Origin: Roseibium marinum
Lineage (GTDB): Bacteria > Pseudomonadota > Alphaproteobacteria > Rhizobiales > Stappiaceae
Direction of reading: 5' to 3'
NCBI RefSeq assembly: GCF_002906165.1
Contig: NZ_PPCN01000008.1
Span: 186,001-250,000, forward strand
DNA length: 64,000 nucleotides
The notes under the pieces were generated by a model, which ran no database searches, was not told where the DNA came from, and worked only from the letters and a program-made list of their open reading frames with translations. Position numbers and translations under genes: made by a program. This document shows, piece after piece, positions 25,458-34,315 of this stretch. Within the stretch, counting starts at the first letter, position 1; the number at the start of each line of letters is the position of its first letter.

Positions 25458-26360
25458 TCAGCCGGAGGCGGCTTGCAGCGCCGGAGCTTGCGGCCGTACG
25501 GCGGCATCGTAGTCTTCCATGAGCGTCTTGATGATCGCGCCGACTTCATAGCGGTTTCCGGCGATTTCCGAGACCGGCGTAACTTCCGCGGCCGTGCCGG
25601 TGACGAAGCACTGCTCGAAATCCGGCAGTTCCTCCGGCATGATCACCCGTTCGACCACGTCTATGCCACGGTCCTTGGCCAGGCCGATGACCGTCTGGCG
25701 GGTGATCCCGTTCAGGAAACAATCCGGCGTCGGGGTATGGATCCTGCCTTCCTTGATGAAGAACACGTTGGCGCCGGTCGCTTCCGCCACCCGCCCGCGC
25801 CAGTCCAGCATCAGCGCATCCGTATAGCCCTTGGACTCGGCTGCATGTTTGGAGATGGTGCAGATCATGTAAAGACCGGCGGCCTTGGCCTTGTAGGGAG
25901 CGGTTTTCGGATCGGGACGGCGGTAGTCCGCCATGTCCAGCCGGATACCCTTCAGCCGTTCCTCCGGCGCGAAATAGCTCGGCCATTCCCAGGCCGCAAT
26001 GGCCAGGTGAATGGTGTTCTTCTGCGCGGAGATGCCCATCATCTCGCTGCCGCGCCAGGCGACGGGGCGGATATAGGCATCCGTCAGGTTCATCCGCGCC
26101 AGGGTCTCTTCCTTGGCCGCGTTGATCTGCTCCGCGGTCCAGGGGATCTCGAAGCCGAGCATGCGGCCGGATTCCAGCAGGCGCCTGGTATGTTCTTCGG
26201 ACTTGAAGATCCGGCCGCCATAGGCGCGCTCGCCTTCAAACACGCTGCTGCCGTAATGCAGCCCGTGGCTGAGCACATGCAGTTTCGCGTCCGCCCACGG
26301 CACGAATATGCCGTCGTACCAGATGTCTCCACTGAGCTGATCAAAAGGCGTTCCAGCCAT
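25458..26360 (-). CDS. ilvE: Branched-chain amino-acid aminotransferase
   Basis: A 300-residue fold-type IV PLP aminotransferase catalysing the last step in leucine, isoleucine and valine synthesis. It has DIWYDGIFVPWADAKLHVL and GLHYGSSVFEGERAY at the N-terminus. The PLP lysine region is YKAKAAGLYMICTISKHAAE near residue 160. EATGANVFFIKEGRIHTP and LNGITRQTVIGLA are at about 200-230, and EQCFVTGTAAEVTPV near 260. The ATG at 26360 is preceded by GGGAGATGAAAG. Catalytic lysine assignment between neighbouring lysines is by family comparison. It is probably monocistronic and converges on the MFS gene. Confidence 0.93.
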   Translation of the reverse strand: MAGTPFDQLSGDIWYDGIFVPWADAKLHVLSHGLHYGSSVFEGERAYGGRIFKSEEHTRRLLESGRMLGFEIPWTAEQINAAKEETLARMNLTDAYIRPVAWRGSEMMGISAQKNTIHLAIAAWEWPSYFAPEERLKGIRLDMADYRRPDPKTAPYKAKAAGLYMICTISKHAAESKGYTDALMLDWRGRVAEATGANVFFIKEGRIHTPTPDCFLNGITRQTVIGLAKDRGIDVVERVIMPEELPDFEQCFVTGTAAEVTPVSEIAGNRYEVGAIIKTLMEDYDAAVRPQAPALQAASG

Positions 26361-26603
26361 CTTTCATCTCCCGCCCGCTCTGAGAGCGATTATTGTTTTC
26401 CGTTGCAGAGGCAAATGGCGCCAAAGACTTGCGCCCGCTTTACCGCTGTATCTTTTGCACAGCACGCCAACTATGGGTATCCTGATGACCGCAGCGTTCG
26501 TGATCGGATTCGTTTATCATCTGGTGCGTAAAAATGCACCAAAAAGACCGATCATTTCGTCCACGGACGCTAACAAGTAACAATCGACCAGAATTAAGTC
26601 AAT

Positions 26604-27164
26604 ATGGCTGACGTAAATTTCAAAAGTGCACTTCCCCCCCTTTCGAGGGAAAACAAACCCGGGCAGCCGGACAGCGGTGAGGCAGGCGGCGATGACGCCT
26701 TGCCCTATGATCTGATTGAACTTTTGTTTTTTGCCTATCGCGATTTCACCGGCGATCCGGACGAAGTTCTGGCCCAATACGAGTTCGGCCGGGCCCATCA
26801 CAGGGTTCTGCATTTCGTGGAACGGAACCCCGGCATCATGGTGACGGATCTGCTCGGCATACTGGGGATCACCAAACAAAGCCTCGGACGGGTGCTGAAA
26901 CAGCTGGTGGACGCCGGGATCATCGAGCAGCGGGAGGGCAATCATGACCGCCGCCAGCGCCTTCTCTACACCACTGAAACAGGCCACGCGCTTGCTGTCG
27001 ACCTCACGCGCTTGCAGCAAAAGCGCCTTGAACGCGCCCTAATTGGTCTGCCTGATGGCAGTGAGGAAACCATCCGCAGGTTCCTCTTGCAGATGATCGA
27101 TCCCGATGCCCGGCCGGACATCCTCAAGCTTGTCCGCAGTTCCTTCGATCTGAAAGAAAGATAA
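26604..27164 (+). CDS. MarR family transcriptional regulator (PetP-like)
   Basis: A 186-residue winged-helix protein. The N-terminal 35 residues are unstructured; the MarR fold follows with ELLFFAYRDFTGDPDEVLA, the recognition region MVTDLLGILGITKQSLGRVL near residue 95, and the wing EQREGNHDRRQRLLYT. It sits 71 bases upstream of an OmpR-type response regulator and its sensor kinase, all on the plus strand. In Rhodobacter a MarR-type protein and a response regulator form the petP-petR pair, which I recall as required for cytochrome bc1 expression. The same order here suggests orthology but does not prove it. Confidence 0.87.
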   Translation: MADVNFKSALPPLSRENKPGQPDSGEAGGDDALPYDLIELLFFAYRDFTGDPDEVLAQYEFGRAHHRVLHFVERNPGIMVTDLLGILGITKQSLGRVLKQLVDAGIIEQREGNHDRRQRLLYTTETGHALAVDLTRLQQKRLERALIGLPDGSEETIRRFLLQMIDPDARPDILKLVRSSFDLKER

Positions 27165-27235
27165 GGGGCTCAGCGTCCGTTCGTTGAGCCGGCAAACGCG
27201 ATCCTGACACCACCCAAGGGGACGAGACGACCGAA

Positions 27236-27934
27236 ATGAACGTTCAGGCGCCTGACGACAATGCCAACCACATTCTCCTGGTAGACGACGACAAACGGAT
27301 CAGGGATCTGCTTTCCAGGCTGCTCAAGGACAACGGCTTCCGTGTGTCCACCGCTGCCAATTCCGCCGAGGCGCGCAAGTGTCTGTCCGGCCTGGAATTC
27401 GACCTGATCATCCTGGACGTGATGATGCCGGGAGAAAGCGGACTGGAGCTTGCCGGTTCGCTGCGAAAGGATTCCGAAGTTCCGATCCTGATGCTGACCG
27501 CCAGATCGGACGCTCCCGACAGGATAGCCGGCCTGGAAGCCGGCGTGGACGATTATCTCGCCAAACCCTTCGAACCCCGGGAACTGATGTTGCGGATCGC
27601 GGCCATCCTGCGGCGCGGAAACCAGCAGCCGGTTGTCGCCCGGCAGGAAATCCGCTTCGGTCCGTTTTCCTACAATGCCGGTCGGGGTGAACTGAAAAAC
27701 GGCGACCAACCTGTACGCCTGACAGACCGGGAAAAACAGATCCTGTCGATATTTGCCGAACAGCCCGGTGCAACGGTGCCCCGTCACAAGATCGTCGGCG
27801 ACGACAGCGGTCTCGGTGAGCGCACTGTGGACGTGCAGATCAACCGTCTGCGGCGCAAGATCGAAACCGATCCGGGCAATCCGGTCTATCTGCAGACTGT
27901 CCGGGGCATCGGCTACCGGCTGGCCTGCGACTGA
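27236..27934 (+). CDS. OmpR-family two-component response regulator (PetR-like)
   Basis: The 232-residue protein has a receiver domain (residues 12-128) and an OmpR-type winged-helix DNA-binding domain (140-230). The acidic pocket is HILLVDDDKRIRD, the phosphoacceptor is Asp61 in LIILDVMMPGESG, the switch Thr is in ILMLTARSD and the conserved Lys in DDYLAKPFEPREL. The output domain ends with DVQINRLRRKIE and RGIGYRLA. The kinase gene begins five bases after its stop, so they are a cognate pair. It follows a MarR-family gene. Target genes cannot be read from this window. Confidence 0.93.
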   Translation: MNVQAPDDNANHILLVDDDKRIRDLLSRLLKDNGFRVSTAANSAEARKCLSGLEFDLIILDVMMPGESGLELAGSLRKDSEVPILMLTARSDAPDRIAGLEAGVDDYLAKPFEPRELMLRIAAILRRGNQQPVVARQEIRFGPFSYNAGRGELKNGDQPVRLTDREKQILSIFAEQPGATVPRHKIVGDDSGLGERTVDVQINRLRRKIETDPGNPVYLQTVRGIGYRLACD

Positions 27935-27938
27935 CCCC

Positions 27939-29360
27939 ATGGCGGAAAAAGAGACCTTCACCTTCCTCCGGCATTTTCACATGGGTGATCACCTGAAGTC
28001 CCTTGCCGTTCCCTTGAAGCCGTTTGTCCACGGGTACCGGTTTTTATCCAGGTTGATGTACCGGATCATGCCCAAGGGCCTGTTCACCCGGACCTTTCTG
28101 ATCATCCTTGCGCCCATCGTGATCCTCCAGTCGGTCCTGGTCTTCGTCTTCATGGAGCGGCACTATCAACTGGTTTCGCGCCGGATGTCGGAGGCGGTCG
28201 TCCGGGAGATAGCCGCCGTGGTCTTCGTGCTGGAGAATTATCCGCAGGATGAGGATAACCGCAAGGTCGAGGAGCTTGCCTCACGCGCGCTCGGCATGTC
28301 GATGACCGTCATGCCGCTGGAGCCGCTACCGCCTCCCACGCCCAAACCGTTCTTCGATGTCATCGACCAGGAACTGAGCCTTGCGATCAGCCAGCGGATC
28401 GGCAAACCCTTCTGGATCGACACGGTCGGCCGCTCCCGCTTTGTGGAAATCCGCATTCAGCTCACCGATTCCATCCTGAAGATTTTCACGCGGCGCAGCC
28501 AGACCTACGCCTCCAACTCGCATATCTTCCTGGTCTGGATGTTCTCCACTTCCCTTGTTCTGGTGATTGTCGCCCTGCTCTTTCTGCGCAACCAGATCCG
28601 CCCGATCATCCGTCTGGCAAATGCCGCGGAATCCTTTGGCAGGGGTCGTCCGGCCGCGGATTTCAGGGCAAGCGGAGCGCGCGAGGTCCGACGCGCCAGC
28701 CTGGCCTTCATCGACATGCGCCGCCGCATCGAACGCCAGATAGAACAACGCACCACGATGCTGGCCGGCGTCAGCCACGATCTGAGGACCATCCTGACGC
28801 GCCTGCGTCTGCAGCTCGCCTTTCTGGACGAAACGCCGGAAAGCGATGCCATGCGCAAGGACGTCGACGAGATGAGCCATATGCTGGAGGACTATCTCGC
28901 TTTTGCCAGCGGCGACGGCGACGAGGAGGTTCAGACGACCGACATGGCGCTTCTTCTGGAGGAACTGGAGGAGGAAGCCGAAATCTCCGGCCATTCCGTG
29001 ACGACCCGCATTGAAGGGCCGCTGGACGTCGAAGTGAGACGCATTTCGATGAAACGCTGTCTTGCCAACCTTGTCACCAACGCCTGCAAATACGGCACCC
29101 AAGTCGAAATCTCTGCCGGGATCGAGGGCAAGTGGCTTGTCATCACCATTGACGACGACGGCCCCGGCATTCCCGAGGACCAGCGCGACATGGCCTTCCG
29201 GGCGTTTCACCGGCTGGACCTGGCCCGCAATCAGGACCAGACCGGCAGCGGCCTCGGCCTTGCGATTGCCCGCGACATCGCCCGCGGCCACGGCGGCGAA
29301 CTTTACCTGGAAGACAGCCCGCTGGGAGGGTTGAGAACGAGACTGAGGGTGCCGGCGTAG
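27939..29360 (+). CDS. EnvZ-like sensor histidine kinase with variant H-box
   Basis: A 473-residue membrane kinase paired with the response regulator just upstream. TM1 is near 52-72 and TM2 near 196-217, enclosing a periplasmic domain of about 120 residues. HAMP follows, then the dimerisation helix with His280 in GVSHDLRTILTRLRLQLAFL. The ATP-binding domain has the N-box CLANLVTNACKYGT (Asn377/381), IDDDGPGIPEDQRD and GSGLGLAIARDIARGHGGEL. The H-box residue after Thr is Ile, where EnvZ-type kinases normally have Pro (HDLRTP). That proline affects the phosphatase/kinase balance. The start at 27939 has no clear Shine-Dalgarno; ATG 27981 is the alternative. Confidence 0.9.
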   Translation: MAEKETFTFLRHFHMGDHLKSLAVPLKPFVHGYRFLSRLMYRIMPKGLFTRTFLIILAPIVILQSVLVFVFMERHYQLVSRRMSEAVVREIAAVVFVLENYPQDEDNRKVEELASRALGMSMTVMPLEPLPPPTPKPFFDVIDQELSLAISQRIGKPFWIDTVGRSRFVEIRIQLTDSILKIFTRRSQTYASNSHIFLVWMFSTSLVLVIVALLFLRNQIRPIIRLANAAESFGRGRPAADFRASGAREVRRASLAFIDMRRRIERQIEQRTTMLAGVSHDLRTILTRLRLQLAFLDETPESDAMRKDVDEMSHMLEDYLAFASGDGDEEVQTTDMALLLEELEEEAEISGHSVTTRIEGPLDVEVRRISMKRCLANLVTNACKYGTQVEISAGIEGKWLVITIDDDGPGIPEDQRDMAFRAFHRLDLARNQDQTGSGLGLAIARDIARGHGGELYLEDSPLGGLRTRLRVPA

Positions 29361-29375
29361 GTCTGTTCTTGTGCC

Positions 29376-29717
29376 CTAATAAAGCCGCCCGCCGACCGGC
29401 ACGTCCTTGTCCGGGGTCAGCAGCACCACTTCTCCGTCCGCGTCCGGAACGCCGAGGGTGAGAACCTCGGACATGACGGGACCGATCTGGCGCGGCGGAA
29501 AATTGACCACCGCCATCACCAGCTTGCCGACCAGTTCTTCCGGCGTGTAGTGCTTGGTGATCTGCGCGGAGGTCTTCTTGACGCCGAGATCCGGGCCGAA
29601 GTCGATCCGCATCTTGTAGGCTGGCTTGCGCGCCTCGGGAAAATCCTCGGCCTCGACAATACGGCCGACGCGCACATCCACTTTCATAAAATCGTCAAAA
29701 CTGATCTGGTCGCTCAC
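29376..29717 (-). CDS. csaA: tRNA-binding domain protein, CsaA-like
   Basis: A 113-residue OB-fold protein of the EMAPII/CsaA group: FDDFMKVDVRVGRIVEAEDF at the start, ARKPAYKMRIDFGPDLGVKK near 30, VVNFPPRQIGP near 65-75 and the ending DKDVPVGGRLY. CsaA binds tRNA as a dimer and was proposed as an export chaperone in Bacillus. The GTG at 29717 is chosen because AAGGAG lies nine bases upstream; the frame extends to 29774 without family support. It converges on the sensor-kinase gene. Confidence 0.9.
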   Translation of the reverse strand: MSDQISFDDFMKVDVRVGRIVEAEDFPEARKPAYKMRIDFGPDLGVKKTSAQITKHYTPEELVGKLVMAVVNFPPRQIGPVMSEVLTLGVPDADGEVVLLTPDKDVPVGGRLY

Positions 29718-29815
29718 GGAAAACACTCCTTTTGCGAGCGACCATGGCCGGTCAGCGAGGACCGTGCAAGACACAGACAGCAGTGGAGCGGCTTTTTGCG
29801 GCAGACCTGTGGCCG

Positions 29816-30514
29816 TCAGGCACTTGCGGGCGCTTCTCCGTCAACACCCGCATCCTGGTCCGGCTCGCCTTCCCGGCGCTGGCGCCGCTTGCCGCCAGAC
29901 GACGCCTTTCTCAGAAATGAGCGCAGTCCCTTTGCGAGGCTCTCCACACCGTTCAAACGCTTCATGAAGGAGGAGCCCTTGTCCAGTTCCTTGTCGAGGC
30001 GCGCCATCGTGCGGGGCATGCCTTCGTCGGCTTCGTCCAGCCAGACATCGACCACACGGGCGAAGGCGACAGCCAGGGCCTGTCCGACGATGGTCGCCTT
30101 CACACCGGAAACATCGATACCGGCGGCGATCAGCATCCATTTCTGCGAACGCACCGCCAGCCTGTTGAAATCCAGGGCAAGCCCCGGATCGTGCCGCGCC
30201 GCGTCATGCAGGGCCCGGACGACTTCCTTGTGCGGGGCAAGCGCGTCGATCCGCGTCATCAGGACATCGAACAGCCGATCACGCGGCGGCTGATCGCCCA
30301 TATCCGCGTCCAGCCCGTCAAGAACCGTGGTGTCGATCTTCTCGGTGAAAGCGGCGACAAGCTGAAGTTTCGAGGCATAAGCGCTGCGCATCTCCGAGAG
30401 CTTCACCTTTGCCGTCTCGGCAATCATCGGCAGGGAGACATCCTTGTAAGGATGTTCGCTCAACAGATCCAAAAACGTTTGAAGGATTTTCTGCCTGGTC
30501 TTCGCGGTTGCCAT
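29816..30514 (-). CDS. TetR/AcrR family transcriptional regulator
   Basis: The 232-residue protein has a TetR N-terminal helix-turn-helix (residues 5-50: TRQKILQTFLDLLSEHPYKD and VSLPMIAETAKVKLSEMRSA). The YASKLQLVAAF element follows, a variant of the usual YxHFxxKxxL. The C-terminal ligand domain is longer, with LDALAPHKEV-like helices. The last 30 residues are a basic then acidic tail (GGKRRQRREGEPDQDAG). The ATG at 30514 has GGAG eight bases upstream. It is divergent from the ferritin-like gene at 30796, so it may control that promoter or its own; no operator could be read with confidence. Confidence 0.85.
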   Translation of the reverse strand: MATAKTRQKILQTFLDLLSEHPYKDVSLPMIAETAKVKLSEMRSAYASKLQLVAAFTEKIDTTVLDGLDADMGDQPPRDRLFDVLMTRIDALAPHKEVVRALHDAARHDPGLALDFNRLAVRSQKWMLIAAGIDVSGVKATIVGQALAVAFARVVDVWLDEADEGMPRTMARLDKELDKGSSFMKRLNGVESLAKGLRSFLRKASSGGKRRQRREGEPDQDAGVDGEAPASA

Positions 30515-30795
30515 GAAGCGGTCTCCAATTTGTCTGCCCCCGCTAAGATAGGAAACCTGACACCCGGAGGAAAGGGCGGCACCGTGCCGCGGCCCCGGCC
30601 GTATTACTGCCCGATCATTCTTCGCATGTGGCCGGAACCAGAGCGGAGGCCGCTGCGTTGACCTTTCGAAGGATGCGGCCCGGGCCGGCACCTCGCGGTC
30701 CCGCCACAGCCGCGACAGCTCGGCAGGGTCGCAGCCTTTCGAAAATCGACCGTTACAACCGGCCACCAGACAATTATCCCGAGGAGAGAAACCCC

Positions 30796-31269
30796 ATGAA
30801 AACTCTTGCCGATGCATTCGAACACACGTTGCAGGACATTTACTACGCCGAGCAGCAACTCACGAAAGCCATGCCGAAACTTCAGGAAGCCGCCAACGGT
30901 AAAAAGCTCAAGGACGCTATCGGCGACCATCTTGAAGAGACCAGGACCCAGGTCAAGACCCTCGAACAGGTTTTCAAGTCGATCGGCAAGAAAGCCTCCG
31001 GGGAAAAATGCGATGCGATCGAGGGCCTTCTGAAGGAAACCGACAGCATAATCGAGGAAGCCAGCGGCACGGCGAAAAACGCGGCGCTTGTCGCCGCCTG
31101 CCAGGCCGTCGAGCACTATGAGATCGCCCGCTACGGCACTCTGCGCGAGTGGGCGAAGGTCCTGGGCCACGACGAAGCGCACGACCTGCTGTCCGGCATC
31201 CTCGATCAGGAAAAAGCCGCCAACAGCAAGCTGACGGGTCTGGCGGTTTCCGCCATCAACGAGCAGTAA
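30796..31269 (+). CDS. YciE/DUF892 ferritin-like protein
   Basis: A 157-residue four-helix protein of the YciE family: MKTLADAFEHTLQDIYYAEQ starts helix A, with the Glu of YYAE as a metal ligand. HLEETRTQVKTLEQVF is helix B, ACQAVEHYEIARYGTLREWA helix C and GILDQEKAANSKL helix D. The repeated Glu/His pattern fits a di-iron or other metal site. Family members are induced by osmotic, stationary-phase or general stress, but the biochemical role is unknown. GAGGAG lies upstream of the ATG. The gene is monocistronic and divergent from a TetR regulator. Confidence 0.88.
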   Translation: MKTLADAFEHTLQDIYYAEQQLTKAMPKLQEAANGKKLKDAIGDHLEETRTQVKTLEQVFKSIGKKASGEKCDAIEGLLKETDSIIEEASGTAKNAALVAACQAVEHYEIARYGTLREWAKVLGHDEAHDLLSGILDQEKAANSKLTGLAVSAINEQ

Positions 31270-31285
31270 AAGCTTGGCCAGAGAG

Positions 31286-31320
31286 CGGATGAAGCACGCT
31301 TGAAAATGCGCGCTTCATCG
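31286..31320. terminator. Hairpin between convergent yciE-like gene and proC
   Basis: GATGAAGC at 31288-31295 pairs with GCTTCATC at 31312-31319, extended inward by imperfect ACGC/GCGC pairing around TTGAAAAT. It lies between two convergent genes and lacks a T run. A bidirectional terminator is likely but not certain. Confidence 0.45.
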
Positions 31321-31384
31321 CCTCAATCGCCAGTACCTGAAGCCATGAAGCGGGCGCCGGTGGGCAAGGAAGACGCTGGCGGGA

Positions 31385-32203
31385 TCAGCCCGCCAGTTCC
31401 CTCGCCCGCCGGACCGCCGCCGCAACGGCTTCGGTCATGATCGGCTGCAAGCCGTCGCCCCCCATAAGAACCTCCAGCGCCGCCGCCGTCGTTCCGTTGG
31501 GACTGGTGACGTTCTTGCGAAGAACCGAAGGGTGCTCGCCGGACCGGTGCATCAGTTCGCCCGCGCCGTAGACCGTGGCAATGGCAAGCTCATCGGCGAG
31601 ATCGCCGGGAAGCCCGGCCTGCCTGCCGGCCTCGCTCAGGGCCTCGGCGAGATAAAACACATAGGCCGGACCGGATCCGCTGACGCCGGTGACCAGATCG
31701 ATCTGGTCCTCGCTGTCCAGCCAGACCACTTTCCCGATTGCGCTCAAGAGCCGGGTGACGTCATTTTTGCTCTCTTCGGACACCGCCGCCGTTGGATAAA
31801 CCGCGGTAACGCCCCGTTTGACCATTGCCGGTGTATTCGGCATGCAGCGGCAGACCGGTACGGTCCCGAACACGGATTCGAATTTTGCGACCGGCGTCCC
31901 GGCGGCGATCGACAGGACGAGCGTGTCCGGCGCCACCGCTGATTTCAGGGCGGGCAGGACATCGTCCATCATCTGCGGTTTGACGGCGACAAGCACAATG
32001 CCCGCGCTCAGGTCATCCGGTACGGCGGCTACATGCCGGATACCGTACTGTTTCAGGAGCGCGGCCATTGGCCCGGACAGATGCGGATCGCATACCATGA
32101 GGGCGGACGTGTCTATTCCGTCCGCCACCCAGCCTGACAGCATCGCCCCCCCCATCTTGCCGGCTCCGACAAGAAGGAAAGGCCTCTCTTTTGAAAAACT
32201 CAT
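31385..32203 (-). CDS. proC: Pyrroline-5-carboxylate reductase
   Basis: ProC (272 residues) reduces 1-pyrroline-5-carboxylate to proline with NAD(P)H. The Rossmann glycine motif is LLVGAGKMGGAMLSGW at residues 10-25. VAVKPQMMDDVLP near 72, RCMPNTPAMVKRGVTAVYP near 118-136 and the C-terminal signature SGSGPAYVFYLAEALSEAG (about 170) through SPNGTTAAALEVL near 235 are all present. The last contains the catalytic-loop Thr pair. Its start overlaps the stop of the upstream YbjN gene by four bases, so expression is coupled. Confidence 0.96.
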   Translation of the reverse strand: MSFSKERPFLLVGAGKMGGAMLSGWVADGIDTSALMVCDPHLSGPMAALLKQYGIRHVAAVPDDLSAGIVLVAVKPQMMDDVLPALKSAVAPDTLVLSIAAGTPVAKFESVFGTVPVCRCMPNTPAMVKRGVTAVYPTAAVSEESKNDVTRLLSAIGKVVWLDSEDQIDLVTGVSGSGPAYVFYLAEALSEAGRQAGLPGDLADELAIATVYGAGELMHRSGEHPSVLRKNVTSPNGTTAAALEVLMGGDGLQPIMTEAVAAAVRRARELAG

Positions 32204-32700
32204 GCTTCTCCCGCAGTTTCAAACAAGGCCGTGTCCATTGCCTGGGACGCCGAGTGACCGGCCCAGACGACGAACTGGAAGGCTTGATAGAAACGCTCGC
32301 AGTTTTCAAGCGCATTCGTCAGCATCGCCTCGATCTGCGCCGAAGAGGCTTCCGCCCCTCCTGCCAGAATGAGCGACTGGCGGAACATGACGACGTTCTC
32401 CTTGTGCCAGAGATCGAAATGTCCCATCCAGAGCTGCTCGTTCACAAGCGCCAGCAAACGGACGATTTCCGTCTTGCGGGGTTCCGTGACCTTGAGGTCG
32501 AAGGCACAGGCGAGATGCAGCGCCTCCACGTCTTCCATCCACGAAAAGGAAACATGATAGTCGCACCAGCTGCCGCCCAGGGAGATGGTGATCTCGTCAT
32601 CGTCCGACCGTTCGAAAGTCCAGTCGTTTAGAGCGGCGACGGTTTCTATTGTATCAACGGGATTGCCAGGTCGCTCGAATTCGATCTCGATGAGGCTCAT
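32200..32700 (-). CDS. YbjN domain-containing protein
   Basis: A 166-residue protein of the YbjN/type III secretion chaperone-like fold. Recognisable segments are DEITISLGGSWCDYHVSFSW near residue 38, LHLACAFDLKVTEPRKTEI near 65, LLALVNEQLWMGHFDLW near 85 and a helical C-terminus (ENCERFYQAFQFVVWAG). E. coli YbjN affects motility and stress resistance when overproduced, and the mechanism is unknown. It overlaps proC by four bases and is upstream of it, an arrangement seen widely in alphaproteobacteria. The ATG at 32700 is chosen from family alignment; the frame runs open to 32787. Confidence 0.88.
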   Translation of the reverse strand: MSLIEIEFERPGNPVDTIETVAALNDWTFERSDDDEITISLGGSWCDYHVSFSWMEDVEALHLACAFDLKVTEPRKTEIVRLLALVNEQLWMGHFDLWHKENVVMFRQSLILAGGAEASSAQIEAMLTNALENCERFYQAFQFVVWAGHSASQAMDTALFETAGEA

Positions 32701-33042
32701 GTGCCTACTCCCTTTCGAGCCGGGGCCGAATACCCGATCAGGAAAACCGGGCGGACCGCCGGGAAATGTCCCATGCCGGAGGAGCAAAACGCGTCCCTTG
32801 GTGGTCCTTGGAGCGAACCGGTTCCGTCTTGCTCCGACGAATCCCTGTTACCGATGAGTATAGGAGCAAGAATGATTTAAGGGATACATACCATTTCTGC
32901 CCGAAAAGCCGAATCTTGTGGACGACACAGCGTCAATTTTCATCACACTGCTCAAAAGCAAAGCATTTCCGCCAAGTGCATCCGTCGCATATCTGTCACG
33001 AATTGTGAACAGAAATCGGTCACATCCGTGTCAGCGACCGCT
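32701..33042. other. Intergenic region without a recognised gene
   Basis: About 340 bases between the YbjN gene start and the end of ubiK. Short frames (32766-33008 plus and others) have neither ribosome-binding sites nor protein-like content. The leftward promoter of the ybjN-proC pair should be here. I see no RNA gene. Confidence 0.5.
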
Positions 33043-33309
33043 TCAGGCGCTCTTGCCGCTGGCGGAACCGGTTTTTTCCAGCTTGGCGAGCCGTGATTCG
33101 AGCTCTTCAACCTTGTCGAGCGCACGCACAGCCATCTCCTTGACGGCTTCATGTTCTTCCCGCGACACAATATCCATGTCGGAAAGGAACCGCTCGGCCT
33201 GTGCCCTGAACGCGGTTTCCACTTCACGGCGCGCCCCTTGGGCGACACCGGCGGCGTCAGTCATCAGCTTGGCGAAATCATCGAGAATACGGTTCGGGCC
33301 CTGGGCCAT
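33043..33309 (-). CDS. ubiK: UbiK-like accessory factor (BMFP domain)
   Basis: An 88-residue protein of the BMFP/UbiK family: RILDDFAKLMTDAAGVAQGA is an amphipathic helix, followed by a coiled coil (EEHEAVKEMAVRALDKVEEL then ESRLAKLEK) that trimerises. In E. coli UbiK binds UbiJ and lipids and helps aerobic ubiquinone synthesis. The alphaproteobacterial versions share the layout. The ATG at 33309 follows AAGGAGG closely; the frame extends upstream to 33411 without support. It is divergent from lgt. Confidence 0.85.
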   Translation of the reverse strand: MAQGPNRILDDFAKLMTDAAGVAQGARREVETAFRAQAERFLSDMDIVSREEHEAVKEMAVRALDKVEELESRLAKLEKTGSASGKSA

Positions 33310-33477
33310 GTGACCCTCCTTGGTCAGGAACAAACTTACACTTGAGAGGTATGTGGGAATGACCTGAACTTCAAGAACCAATTCCGCCCGCGTGCTTGAC
33401 GGATCGAACAAGATCGCGCATGCGTTGCGCCGGGCTTTGCCCTGCTCTTTCAGGACAAAAACAAAGAAGGTTATGCC

Positions 33478-34311
33478 GTGCCGCCCTTACTCGTCCTGCC
33501 GTTCCCCGCCATCGACCCGGTCATTGTTGAATTCGGTCCTTTCGCGCTGCGCTGGTACGCGCTGGCCTATATCGTCGGCATCATTCTGGCCTGGCGCTAT
33601 ATGCGCGCGCTCGTCCTCAACCACCGGCTCTGGGGCAGCATCGGCAGGCCGTCCCTGGTCCAACTCGACGACTTCGTCCTCTGGGGAACGCTCGGGATCA
33701 TCATCGGCGGCCGTCTCGGATATGTGCTCTTCTACAATCCGGCCTATTATCTCGCCAATCCGATGGAAGCGTTCGCGATCTGGACAGGAGGCATGTCCTT
33801 CCACGGAGGCTTCGCCGGCACGGTGGTCGCCATGCTGCTGTTCGCCTGGCGTCGGGACCTGTCCGTCTGGACCATGTTCGATCTTGCCGGCTGCGCGGCG
33901 CCGATCGGGCTGTTCTTCGGACGGATCGCCAATTTCATCAATTCGGAATTGTGGGGCCGCCCGTCGGATGTCCCCTGGGCCGTCGTCTTTCCTAATGCCG
34001 GTCCGGATCCCCGCCATCCCAGCCAGCTCTACGAAGCCGCGCTGGAGGGCATTGTCCTGTTTCTGGTCTTGCGCCTTCTCAGCCACCGTTTCAAACTTCT
34101 GAAAAAACCCGGCTTTCTCGCCGGTGCCTTTGCCTGCGGCTACGGCATAACCCGCTCGATCTCCGAACTTTTCAGGGTTCCCGATGCCCATATCGGTTAT
34201 CTGGGCGGCTTTTTCACCATGGGTATATTGCTGTCGCTGCCGATGATCCTGGGTGGACTGGCCGCGATGATCTGGGCTTCGTCCCGCAATTCCGCTGCCA
34301 CAGCCGGGTAA
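33478..34311 (+). CDS. lgt: Phosphatidylglycerol-prolipoprotein diacylglyceryl transferase
   Basis: Lgt (277 residues, seven membrane helices) adds diacylglycerol from phosphatidylglycerol to the lipobox cysteine of prelipoproteins. The catalytic-site segments are FHGGFAGTVVAMLLFAW near residue 105 (His and Gly), and the Lgt signature GRIANFINSELWGRPSD near 155-171. RWYALAYIVGIILAWRYM forms TM1 and RHPSQLYEAALEGIVLFLVL a later helix. The start is a GTG. It precedes midA by four bases, so the pair is coupled. Phosphatidylglycerol comes from PgsA, encoded in this window. Confidence 0.96.
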   Translation: MPPLLVLPFPAIDPVIVEFGPFALRWYALAYIVGIILAWRYMRALVLNHRLWGSIGRPSLVQLDDFVLWGTLGIIIGGRLGYVLFYNPAYYLANPMEAFAIWTGGMSFHGGFAGTVVAMLLFAWRRDLSVWTMFDLAGCAAPIGLFFGRIANFINSELWGRPSDVPWAVVFPNAGPDPRHPSQLYEAALEGIVLFLVLRLLSHRFKLLKKPGFLAGAFACGYGITRSISELFRVPDAHIGYLGGFFTMGILLSLPMILGGLAAMIWASSRNSAATAG

Positions 34312-34315
34312 GACC

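Noticed and set aside
29376..29774. Longer start (29774) for the CsaA-like gene
   Set aside because: The GTG at 29717 has an AAGGAG nine bases upstream and matches the family length; the longer frame does not.
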